Made by a program: the position numbers and the translations under genes. This document shows positions 24,479-35,429 of a stretch of 64,000 nucleotides of DNA, one piece after another. Position 1 is the first letter of the stretch; every line of letters begins with the position of its first letter. Origin of the DNA: Podospora pseudocomata (taxonomy: Eukaryota > Ascomycota > Sordariomycetes > Sordariales > Podosporaceae); contig NC_085888.1 of the NCBI RefSeq assembly GCF_035222375.1, positions 186,001-250,000 of the forward strand. The letters run 5' to 3'. The notes below the pieces were generated by a model that was given only the letters and a program-made list of their open reading frames with translations, did not search any database and was not told the DNA's origin.

Positions 24479-25370
24479 ATGGATCAGAACTCCCTCGCGA
24501 CTCTTACCAGCAAACAGACATCGCATTCCGTTGGCAATCAATCTATCTACCCACTCTTCAAATTCCCCTTCTTTTGCAAGTCTCACGGTTCTAATCTTCC
24601 TGACTCTGTCACCCCAGCCCCACCATCTCCAAGCATGGCAACTGACGATCTTCAGATTCTCCATCCAGACTCGGCCAGAGTTCGCTTGAACTCTCGTGGC
24701 TTTGTCAAGATCGAAAGAGTCACTCAGAGCACCACCGAACCAGCGACCGACGTCCCTTGGTTAACGACTACTGGCCCGCCGACTGAAGAGATCTATCTTG
24801 CCAGAGTCACTGCCGGCAATCTCGAAGAGCTTGCCACGGCTCTTCGATGCCAACGAGACGGCGACACTCAGTTGTACGAAGTTGCTATCAGAGCTCTCCC
24901 CGCCAGCAGTTCCTCGTCGGTTGTCGCCCCCACGCCTTCTCAAACTCCCGAGTACTCGATCAACAGTGCAGAACACTGCGAGAATGATGACTCTATTGAC
25001 AGCGATGAGCTCCTCGTCACAAGCCTGCGGCAGAAGTTGCGTAAAAAGAAGAGGGGTAAGTAGATGTCTTGTCAAAATGAGTGGCAATACATCAAGCCAG
25101 CTTGTTTTGTATCTGCAACTAACTGGTTGTCCTGTCAATACAGCACATAAAGCAACTTCCACTTCTCAAAGACAGCAGCACTCTCGCAGCTCTCACACCA
25201 TCTCTTTCCCTCAGCCTCAAGCTCTTGGGTCCAAGGACAGCCCAAGCCTCTTCTTCCACTGGTCTCACGCCGAAGATCAGAAAGCCCGCAGGCAAGCCAG
25301 AGCTGCTCGGATCGCCGCCTTGGTGTTGCAGACTCAACGGCGGCGCAGATCAAACAGATCGCGACGTTGA
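24479..25370 (+). CDS. Hypothetical protein, basic C-terminus, 267 aa
   Basis: Two exons fit, 24479-25055 and 25144-25370. The 88-bp intron has donor GTAAGT, a CTAAC branch site and acceptor ACAG. The joined sequence is 804 bases. I do not recognise a family. The N-terminal part is Ser/Thr/Pro-rich. The middle has a compact region (ARVRLNSRGFVKIERV...EEIYLARVTAGNLEELATALR) and an acidic stretch (HCENDDSIDSDELL). The protein ends in dense basic clusters (LRKKKRGK at the exon joint, ARRQARAARIA and RRRRSNRSRR), which suggests a nuclear or nucleic-acid-associated protein. A second in-frame ATG at 24635 (MATDDLQ) is an alternative start. The good intron supports a real gene, but expression is unproven; it may be lineage-specific. 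Confidence 0.55.
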
Positions 25371-27060
25371 ACACTAGTAGATTTAAAAATCACTTCGGGC
25401 TGAGTGATGAGAAATGTTGGGGGAGATCTGAGAAGCATGCTAAACTATAGAGCAAGGACTGGCGATGTACGGTACCACTTGTACTCAGAGATGCCATCTG
25501 GGGATCGGCCATAGCGAGCTCTCAGATTCTATAATAAAAGCATTGATAAGAACCCTCATTTGGAAAAGTTCAAGTTCGTCTTTGAGCCCCAGCTTTATTC
25601 AGAACCTCAGTGCCTGGTATATCAGGATCGTGTTAGTAATTCCAACTTTCCCTTTCTGTTGCCGAGCTCGAGGAATTCACCCGTCTCAAAATCCCTTGAA
25701 CACCAACAACATCACTGGAAGTAAGAAATCGCAACCTCCAACTGTTCAACCTCCTCTTCCCCTCCGCAGCCACCCACCCTCCCAGCAACAAACAGCCCAC
25801 TCCCCAATGCCACAATACAATACCACCATAAACAAGCCAGCCGCATCTATGTTCCCGTTGTACAAAATTCAACTTTCAAACCTACAGAATTCCAAATTCA
25901 ACCACACCTCGCATGGATGATTAAACACACACACCCCCCCAAGACAAAAACGCCCAACCTCATCACATCACTCATTGTCAAAAAGTCCAGACAGACTATC
26001 CCATCCATCCATTCGTTCCTGCCTTCCCCCCTCTCCCTAATCTATCCAATCATTTATTACAGGCGGGGGGTGCGCACCTAGTATCTAGCAGCACCTCTTA
26101 TGAAAAGAAAACATGCCCCTGCAGCAGTTGCACCCAATGGTGAACCCGCCCCCGCGGAGGTTGAGCTGCCCGTCGTCACCATCGTCGCCGTCTTGTGTCA
26201 TTTGGGGTGCAGGGTGGGATTTCTGGTAGGTCAGGCCAGGTTACATTGTCAGCGAGGGAGGGAGGGAGGAAAGGCTACAGAAACAAAAACATACGGGTTG
26301 GTCGGTGATGATTTGTTTGTTTGGCGGTGCTGCTGCTGACATTTGCATGGCTTGCGGGGTGGGGGGTTGATTGTTATGGGTGGAGGGCATTTTGACGGTG
26401 AAAGATGGAAGGATGAGGGGAGAAGAAAAGTGGGAAAGGGTTGTGGTATAAAAAAACAAAACCTAGAAGGTGAGATGGTGGAGTAGGTCGGTGTGTGTTG
26501 AGGGTGTCGTCAGCGTGGGCAGGCGGGGAGGAGGAGAAAAACCAGGGAAACCCGATGGCGGTAGTTGTTGAAATAAAGTTGGGTAGGGAGGAGGGGGAAG
26601 TGGGAAAAAAATAAAAAGGTCGGTCTGGACCGGCGATTGGGGAGGGAGGTCAGCCAATGAAGAAAGATATAAACTGGGTGATCACCGATGGTGAGACAGG
26701 CACAACAGGCACGGGGGGAGGGGCGGTGCGTGGTGAGATGTGATTGGTTACGACACAAGAAGAGGGGGGCTGGCTGGACTTGAAAAGAGGATGGGCGGGG
26801 CATATCATTGGTATGTAAGAAAATATCCTTGGCAATTTCTCTTTCCTTTCTTTCAATGGCTGTTTGACTGGAACATGATAACGACCGACGCCTACTACGA
26901 CCTCTGGCAGTATCCGTACGTGTATGCTTCCACCTACCACCCACCCAGCACACCCAACCTCCTCCCACACACAGTCCAGATCTTTTACTCCTCGCCTAAG
27001 ACAATAGGTAGTCAGTCCGCAAAATTCTTCCTCTCGCAACCCTCTTTTTTCGCGGGCTCA
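25371..27060. other. Spacer, no supported gene
   Basis: About 1.7 kb of low-complexity sequence (CA-rich near 25925, purine-rich 26250-26650). Several open frames exist on both strands, but none has a domain, conserved motif or splice structure I can defend. The right end is the 3' region of the DUF4360 gene. Confidence 0.4.
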
Positions 27061-27236
27061 CTATGCCTTGGGCTTCGTACACTTTTGCCACTGCAAGTAA
27101 TGCTTCTGCACAAACTTGAGATCCGTCGAGTCGACCTATAAAAATCGGGTATTCCGAATCAACATGGGATTCTCTCTCTTTGTTTTGAACAAAAACAACA
27201 ACCCCCTCTTCCACCTTGTCATCAAGTTCTGGTAAC

Positions 27237-27269
<33 letters not shown>

Positions 27270-27960
27270 AATCACTCGGTGCATCTCCGCCACCTTGTCC
27301 TGATCTTCTCGAGTCTTCTTACCGTAAGGAGGGCGGGCTTGACCGCGTCCATGGGCGACAGCCGCACCTCGGAGTTGATGTTGAGGAGCCCCTCCAGCCC
27401 GCAGGGGGACCAGACGGTCGACTCGACGCCAAAGGTGTCCGTCTTGAGGTAGTTGTCGTCGTAGGGGCCCTTGAGCGTGAGGGTCGAGGTGATCTGCGGG
27501 TGGTGGTGTTGATGGTTAGCATCGATCTCGGTTCGTTCGTGAGCAGAGTATGAGGGGCCTGACTGACCTGCTTGGAGTCGCCCGAGAAGTAGTAGGTGGC
27601 TTTGCAGGTGCCCGTGTCTCCGGCGGGGATCTGAGCGTACCCGCGGTAGTCGGCCTTGAAGACGGAGAACTGGTAGCCCTGGGGGTACTTGATCTTGACG
27701 TTGAGCTGGCAGTTCTTGCGGTAGTTGGACGCGCTGATGCCCTGCCCGGCTTGCGCAACAAAGTTGGCGTACAGCAGCGTGATGGTGGTCAGGTCAGAAG
27801 AGAGCTGGCCCGAGACAGTACCAGCAGGGCAACCGGAGCCGGCAAAGGCGAGGCCAACGATGGAAACCTCATGGCCAGACGGGGTGTCGGCGAGGGGATC
27901 AACGAGAACCGGAGAGGCCGTGGCAAGGCCAGCCACGAGGGGGAGAATGGAGAGCTTCAT
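27061..27960 (-). CDS. Secreted DUF4360 protein, 212 aa
   Basis: There are three exons: 27960-27568, 27493-27323 and 27135-27061 (639 bases). MKLSILPLVAGLATASP is a signal peptide. The conserved family features follow: VSIVGLAFAGSGCPAGTVSG, the KNCQLNVKIKYPQGYQFSV segment, the DYRGYAQIPAGDTG turn and YYFSGDSKQ. Exon 2 adds VWSPCGLEGLLNINSEVRL. The last exon ends DSTDLKFVQKHYLQWQKC, the usual DSxD...W..C close. DUF4360 proteins are small secreted proteins common in filamentous fungi, with conserved cysteines likely in disulfides; their function is unknown. Intron 2 (27322-27136, 187 bp) is longer than its neighbours and contains a 28-nt T run on the coding strand. If the first GTAAGA donor is not used, translation runs into a stop shortly after. 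Confidence 0.9.
27237..27264 (-). repeat. 28-nt homopolymer (poly-T on coding strand) in DUF4360 intron 2
   Basis: 28 consecutive A on the plus strand, lying inside the intron and read as T on the coding strand. Confidence 0.95.
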
Positions 27961-29931
27961 CGTGAGTTGTTCTGAAGGTTAGATGGCGCGATGGTTGGTG
28001 ATGATGAAGCCGAGATGATTCTGAGGAGGATTGAAACAGCCTTCTTATACCCCGAATCTTTAAGTGTTCTCATCCATAAGCTTCTGTTGCTATTTTCGTC
28101 GCCATCAAGACCGCTCCAGATCGGCCGAGACGATGCCCTCACTCTATTGCGGAATTACGGCGTCACCTTCCACGAGATCAGCAGTCATGAGACCGAGCTG
28201 CTACTGGTGCGGCTTAAAGTCCGTTCTCGTCTGTTGCCCATTTCTCAAGGAGCAAGAGGCTGTGGCGTTCGAGACAGACCACGGCTGGCCTGTCGACATA
28301 TGAGCTCTATATGAATGCTTAGCATTCCCGGCTTGTTGGAAAGGGTGGGAAGGGCGTCTTAATCTACGGCAACACCTTATTCTTCCCTTTGCTGCTATTT
28401 TTGAGGCCTCAATCTCTAACCTGCCGCGGCAGGATGTAGGTCAGCACCTTCACTCTAAATTAAAGACACTCGGAAGCCGCCGAATGCTCTTTTGCTGTTA
28501 CTTGTCAGTCACTAAAAGTTGCACAAGTCCAGGCTTTTGTCATTTATCACTGCAGCTGTCCCCACACTCCCTTTGGCGGGTTGAAATTCCATCAATAGAC
28601 AGCTCAGGAGTTCTGCGTCTCAGACCAACACCGTCCCTTCCGGCGAGAGAGGCGGCAAGGAAGTGCAAAGCGACAGACCACCAACACGTGAGAGGGTCTA
28701 CGGCGAGCCAGAACAGACCCAGACCCAGACCCAGACCCAGGGAACTGGCTAATAGGGGTCGATGATCATATTACCGCCGAGACAGACACGGCAGAGAAGC
28801 GAGAATCCGGGGCACCCTCACCAGCTGAGCGACTGTGTGAGAAATAGGCTAAACAAGATAAACATGCTTTCTGACATGGCATATGCAATCTCGTGTTCTC
28901 ACAGGCCAATCAATGTTATCAGATCCGGGATCCCAAATGGTTTCGGGAGTTCTCGGTAAGATCGAAGCCTCTTCAACTGTACAGGCTCCCTAAGAAACTC
29001 GGAGCTTTTTCGATGAGCTAACAGCATCCGCCAGATACACACAAGATTGGATATTTCTTCCACTGACTGATGGTTATCACCGAGTCGTTAGATCTCAAAG
29101 ATCGCATCAATATCAGATACCTATCCTCAAACATCACCTCCACCATGGTCTCTACCACAAGCTCATATCTACATTGGCAGTTAGCAATATTGACCTCGAT
29201 CCATCAAACATGTGTTCCATCTCTTTGAGCTGCAAATTCCATCCTTCCACACACCACTCTTCTTCCACCTGCCACACGATCAAGAACAAAGCATTCAGAA
29301 GTGTCGTAAAAACCCAGCCCCCTCCCCCAGAGCTAATCTGATAAATCGATCTTCCCCCGCAGTCTATTCATCGACACCCCCATCACAAGCAAACACCACC
29401 ATCTCTGACCTTTCCATTCCTACCAGCCTACCCCATCTTTTTTGATGCCCATTCTGATCGCTACCTCATGTTTCACCTAGATGACGCCTATCATAGCGTT
29501 ACCCGAGGGAGTCGTGGACTGCTAAAAGAAGAGACGTACCATCACTACACGTTAGAACTCCCAGAAAAAGAGGGAGGAGGTAAAGGTAACAAGGGCAGGG
29601 TGATTCTTGCATCGATTCTCGATATCTTTGATTGGATACCATCGAGGTTCCAATTCTGAACGTAAATGCTTTCATCTTGAGGAGAGAGGACCGTCTAAAA
29701 AATCAGCATGAAGGGCAGAGAGAGCAGGCAGATGTACACCACCTTTCCCAGACTTCAAACCGCGGGAGAGCAATCGTAGAGTGAATCTGGCTTGGCCATA
29801 CTGACTTGACCCACCTCACACCCACATGACATCTTGTCTTTATCCCGCTACCTTTACACATGCTACACCCATAATACACAACTCCTCCCCAGATCTACCC
29901 AATCCCAACCCATCCCAACTCAATCCAGATC
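27961..29931. other. Spacer, no supported gene
   Basis: About 2 kb separating two minus-strand genes. It contains a short tandem hexamer (cagacc, about 28717-28740). No coding or RNA gene is recognised. Confidence 0.45.
28717..28740. repeat. Short tandem hexamer (cagacc)n
   Basis: About four to five units. Confidence 0.8.
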
Positions 29932-32900
29932 CTACCTCAACTCCTTCCCCCCAGCAACACCACCACCACCCTTCTCCCTCTCCCTCTCCCTCACCTCCCA
30001 CGCCAGCCCAAAAATCCTCTGCCAAACCTCCAACCACCTCTCCTGCTGCGCCGTCACCAACCTCCCCGGACTCTTAAAACACCTCGCCAGCATCTCTCTG
30101 AGCCTCGCCCTCAGCACCTTCATAACCAACATGGTCTTCCAATCCGGCACCGCAAACCTCGCCCGGTTCCCATCCAGCACCAAAACCCCCGAGTACAAAT
30201 CCGCGCGGACATCCCCACAAAGCAGCGCAACAGCAAACGGGTCCACAGCCGTCGTCTCGTGAGCGTTCAAGAACCTAAAAACAACAAACAAACACAGTTA
30301 GCAAAAGAGGTCCCCAACCACCCCCCCAGAAAAGAAGAAATGAAAAGAAAGAAAAAGCACATACTGCTTGTTCTGCATAATATGATAATAACTCATCCAC
30401 TTCATCTCCCCATTCCCACCCCCCTTATTCACACTGCTAGGATGCAGCTGGATCGCCTGGTTGTTCCCCACGTTCCTCCACCCCTTCCCCTCCCTCACCA
30501 GCAGCTTGGGGTAAAAGCTCCACGCGATCACGCTCTGCGCCACAACCTCATTGTCGCTGTTGCCGTCCACCCTCTTCGGTATCTCAAAAAACACCTGCCC
30601 GCTCCTCCTCCTCCGCCCGCCAAACCGCAGCCGGTTGTGCGCCTGCCTCTCCTCGGCCGTCAGCTGCAAGAAGCCAGAGTCCACCACCGAAGTGATGAGC
30701 TGGCCCTTGAGGTCCTCAATGTTGGCCAGCGTCTGCGGCGACAAAAAGTTCTTGCGGCAGAACTGGTACTCTGCCCCGCTGCTCGCCGAAGACTGGCAGA
30801 CACGCTTCCAGGCCGAGTAGGCGTTGTAGACGGTCAACAGGTCCGAGTCGCCCTTGCGGAAGCCGCGGCGGACAGTGTCGGCTTGGCTGCGCTGGCCAAA
30901 GGGGGCGATAAAGGGGGATTTGGACGACAGGATCGCCGCCACCGTGACGGTCATGTCGAGGCACTTGAAGATGGAGCCCAGCAGGATCAGTTTCCCGAGG
31001 AAGACATCAAGAGGTAGACGGGCAAGCTGCAGACCGAGCGGTGTCAGCTCCTCAGACGAGGCCGTCAAGGCACGAACATCCACCAAGGCATCGATAGCCC
31101 TCCGAATGTTCTTTGCTGAAGGGGGATCTAACGCCTCGCCCAACGTCTCCTCGATCCCACCGATCTTGCACGTCTTGACCCGAATCGCAAGCTCCTGCAG
31201 CGACAGCCGCAGCATCTCGGGGGTCTGCTGATCACTCATGATATTGTCGTGGCGGTACTTGGTAAACATGTGGAAACACAGACCCTCCTGCACACGACCA
31301 GCACGACCGCGACGCTGCTTCGCGTTGGCGCGAGAGATGAACGTGTCAATCAGACGGGAAAGCTGCCGTCTCTCGTCGAAGCGCATCTCGCGATGCTTGC
31401 CCGTGTCAATGACACACGTCACATCAGGGATCGTGATACCCGTCTCGGCAATATTGGTCGCCAGGACAATCTTGCGAACACCCGGCGGCGGCACCAAAAA
31501 CGCCGCCTCCTGCTCCTCCGTGGCAATAGACGAGTGCAAGGGGTAAACCAGCCAATTCTCCGCAAAGAACTTATCACCCAGCAGCATGTCGTTGAGGGTG
31601 CGAATCTCGGCAATACCCGGTAAAAAGACCAAGATGGCCTTGCTGAAATTCGTGTAATTCGGATCCACCGCAATCCTCGAGATCAGCTGAAGCACCAGGT
31701 CAAAGTCGATCTGATACTCGTCCATCGCCGCCAGGGTATTGCGGGTACGGGGCGAGTACTGCCGGAGCGCTTTGATGAGTTCAGGTTTGGACGAGTTGTC
31801 AATCTCAGCCTCGACATCATCATCCAAATCGGTGAACTTCTCCTTTGCCGGTCTCGTGTCAAGCGAATACCCAGTCAACTCGACGGCATCTTCCAGATAC
31901 GCAACACTAACCGGGAACGTCCGGCCAGGAACGGTAAGAACCGGCGCGCCGCTCAGGTACTTGGAGAACCGCTCAGCATCCACCGTGGCCGACATGAGCA
32001 CCACCTTGAGGTCCTTTCTTCGAATCAGCAGCTTCTTCAACACAATCAAGAGGAAATCGCTGTCGATGGAACGCTCATGGACCTCATCAAGGACCAGATG
32101 CGTGATCTCTTGAAGGTCGTTGGAGCTCTCGAGCATGCGCATGACTATACCAGTCGTGGCATACACAAGCCGCGTCTCCCGGCAAGTGTTGGACTCGAGA
32201 CGGATCGAGTAACCGACCAAGGACCGAGATGTTCCCAAATCGCCCTTGTTCTCTCCCAGCTCCTCACTGACGCGCTTGGCCAGCGAGAGGGCCGAGATAC
32301 GACGAGGCTCTGTGCAGTAAATCTTGCACGGCCTGCCCTTCATGAGCTGGTCTTCGAGAAGAAACGAGGGGACCTGCGTGCTTTTGCCGCAACCAGTCTC
32401 ACCACACACAATCACCACCTGATTCTGCTCGACGGCGTTGACCACTTGCTCTCGGAACTGCCACATGGGCAGCTGTACTCTTGACTGCAGCATAACTTGA
32501 AACCGAGGGGTTTGTGCTTTTTGCAACCAGATATTTCGATAATACTCGGGATCAAATGATTGTCGCTTGACCCGTTCATTGTCGGACTGATCCGAGTCCG
32601 TCAGGTTCTTGTTCTGGCCACGCCCCTTGAAGCCCTGAATCAAGACACCATCCTCCAGTTCCTGCTCCATTCTAGTGCGAACCATATCCCGGAGATGTCT
32701 GAGGGCGTCGCGGTCCAGCCCGTCCGCCTTGTTCTTCTTGGCCTCGGCCATTTCTGACCAGAGATCCTTCCAAGTGGCAGGCAGCCGGAGGGCCACCTTT
32801 TCCTCCTTGCCCGAGGATCCAAAGATGCAAAACAGGGCGGTTGTGGCAATGTAGGCTTCAGACTGTTTCAAGTCGGAAGTAGAGATGGAGATCATCTTGT

Positions 32901-34563
32901 AGACAAACTGCGTTGGCGACATAAAGACCTCAATCTCGGTGCTTTCAGGCGGAGGAGGGATTTCTTGAGGTTTGGACCAGACAATCTTGACGGCATGTCG
33001 GTTCGCAAAGGCAATATCGGAGAGAACATGGTATGATATCCTCACAGATGAGTCCCTCGAGCGGCACGCCTCCTCCAGAATCCGTATTGGGCTCACGCCA
33101 GTCCACTTCCCAAAGTCCCTGATGGTTACTTTCGAGCCATCTGCGCCGTTCATGACAGTGTTGGACTTTCCAGTCAGTGGGTCAACCTCATTCACTGGTA
33201 AGCTAGCAAAGAGATCGGCCAGAGCACCGTCCTCGTCATCATCCTGTTCGGCCAGAATCTCAGCGGCAATACGTTCCGCTTCTTCGTTGATATCGTCTGA
33301 CTCGGCTGTTGGCGCAGGAGCGGGTTTCTCCTCGGCCTGTTTCTTCTTTGCCTCCGCCTTGGCTGTCGCGTAGTCTTTTTCGAGAGCAATTTTCTTGTCT
33401 CTCCATTGCTGCTCGGCCACATACTTGTCAAAGAGCACATCCTTTTCGATCCTGTCGAGCTTGGCCAAGCAAAGAGCCTCTTCTGGGTCCGCCACAGTGT
33501 TTCCCTTGGCACCACCCTTGCCTTTGGCCACATCTTGCCGCGGGCGCCGAATCTCGAACAGTTTCTCCTGTGTCTCGAGGTACAAGGGCAGCAGTTGGTC
33601 AGGCTCGATATCCACATCGTATGTTACGTTCGATTTCTTGGGCGACGGTTGACGGGATCGATCAGGTGCACCATTCTTGCCCTTTTGTCCGCGGCGGGGT
33701 TCGAGGTCAAAGGGCGTGGTCGCGCCAGAAGGCAGGGGAGAATCAGCGCTGATGTCTGTGAGAAAATTAGTGTGAACAATATGGTAACCTAAAGATAACG
33801 GTACATGGGCAAGGAACATACCTCCTTGCGCCTTGCCCGAGCCTGGTTTCCGTCCACTGTAGTCTGGCAGCTCGGCCTTGGAGCATTCCCTGGCCAGCCA
33901 GTCTAAAATCTCCTCCAGACCCCAGATAGAATCACTCTTGACATTGGGCGAGATGTTTGGCGCAATATCGAGAGCGAATTGGAGCGCGGGCTGTACTCTA
34001 TCCTTGGGAAAGTCGGTGTTCTCCAATGTTTGCTGGAGGGTCCATAGCTTGATGATGAGGTCTTCCTCAGGAGGTAGTCTACTAGTTGCGCCCTCTGATG
34101 TGACGCTCGACGCAGCGAATCGGGCCTCTGCTTGAATCAAATCTAGAACATGGTCCATCAGCTCTTGGGGAAGCCATTTCTTGGTGTTGATGGTCTCGGC
34201 CTGTCCCCGCAGGATCCGTCTGTCTGTCTCGAGGCGGGTCTTGATTCTCTGGGCATCTCTTCTGACTTTGGCCGCGTATTTGTCCACCAATATTTGCAAA
34301 GCCGACTCCTCCAACTGGCGCTCGAATTCTTCGGGACTGAGTTCCTTCACTTTGGGTGCGTTGGTCGTGTTGGTGGTGCCGGCGGCTTGCGGGGCATCTT
34401 TTGCGTCGGCGGCTGGCGGGGCGGCGGCATCGTCACCTTTGCCGGCCGGGGTGTCGGCGGCAGCTTCGGCGGGGTCTGCTCTGGGCTTGGATGCAATGGA
34501 AGTGGTCGCAAAGCCGCGAGCCGGGTTCGCGGCCGGCTTCTTTGTCTTCTTCTTGCCGGCCAT
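29932..34563 (-). CDS. DEAH-box RNA helicase, DHX57/DHX29/YLR419W type, 1491 aa
   Basis: There are three exons: 34563-33822, 33755-30365 and 30274-29932 (4476 bases). The start MAGKKKTKKPA is chosen over an upstream ATG at 34614 because a basic N-terminus follows. A low-complexity N-terminal half includes an Ala-rich and a coiled acidic segment (ALEKDYATAKAEAKKKQAEE). The helicase core shows motif I GETGCGKST (about residue 700), motif II DEVH (about 804), motif III SAT (about 834), ATNIAETGIT, and motif VI QRRGRAGR (about 1064). Winged-helix, HA2 and OB-fold regions follow, the last ending in exon 3. Length and order fit yeast YLR419W and metazoan DHX57/DHX29, ATP-driven helicases linked to RNA or translation. 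Intron 1 (66 bp) has no stop and keeps frame, so retention would add 22 residues. It is divergent from GCN1. Confidence 0.93.
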
Positions 34564-35429
34564 GCTGTAAGTATGGGGTGCTGTGGGAAAGAAGTTGCGA
34601 GGAAAACACAGCAAAGCGAGAGGACGGCCGGCGATATTATGGGATGTTGGCGCTGACTGACACTGAGGACGGCCCTGAAATTTCTCGACTCAGCCTGCTT
34701 GATTAACGGGCAAAACACGACCGCCTGCCAGATTCAGGTGGAGCACCCCACCGCTGCGATGGGGTCGCTATTCCAGCTGGGCATTCCGGCCAGCGCGGCG
34801 GAGGGACAAGAGTCGTGGTTTGCCCTGAGCTGTGGTAGTCGCTGTCGCAAATTGACCGGGCCTCAAGGGTTTCAGGTAGCAAAGGTAAAGTAAGTAGGTG
34901 GCGATTCGGGAGAGACGTTTGAAGCTTGGAAACAGCGGGTTTGAAGCTCGAGAATGGGTCAATCGTTGTTCTGATTGCGCAAAAGGAGTGCTATTGAGTC
35001 GCAAAGGGTACCTACCTACATAGCTGTAGGTTCGAAGTGGGCAAAAAAAATGAAGCTCCCAAGCAAATGTGAGACAGCTCTGCCGCCGTTGGATCGTTGG
35101 ATAAGGGCGGGGTGCGGGGCAGTTTGAAGAATTCCGGGCACTCATGCACTGTGTCCAGCGTAATAATACTGATAGAAAGCACAGTGCCAATAATTACCAG
35201 GCAGCTTGGGTGTGGCAGCTGCAGAGCAGCCCACTTCGGGCGAAATGTGAGTCGTCGCCGAAAAACAGTCTGTGAGGTGGACAGTGACAGTTCAGGGACA
35301 GCCTTCTGGAAGCAACATATCACGGCCAGCGTCTTCATTTTTCCTCTCCAATCTCTCCAAAATCGACTGCGGGACTGGGCCGCCCGACCATGTCATTATA
35401 CGACCCATTACTTGAACACCACATCCAAC
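34564..35429. promoter_or_regulatory. Divergent promoter region between helicase and GCN1
   Basis: 866 bp between two start codons facing away from each other must contain both promoters. Short tacctacc motifs occur near 35010-35020. I see no conserved box that I can name with confidence. Confidence 0.5.

Noticed and set aside
30259-31017. Long plus-strand frames opposite the helicase (also opposite PRP24, GCN1 and the fusion gene)
   Set aside because: They are antisense shadows of GC-rich coding exons, explained fully by the real genes on the other strand.
35005-35025. Recurrent tacctacc/ggtaggta motifs in several spacers (also about 13257, 17225, 46564)
   Set aside because: Too short and degenerate to assign a function by eye; may be a common promoter motif or chance.
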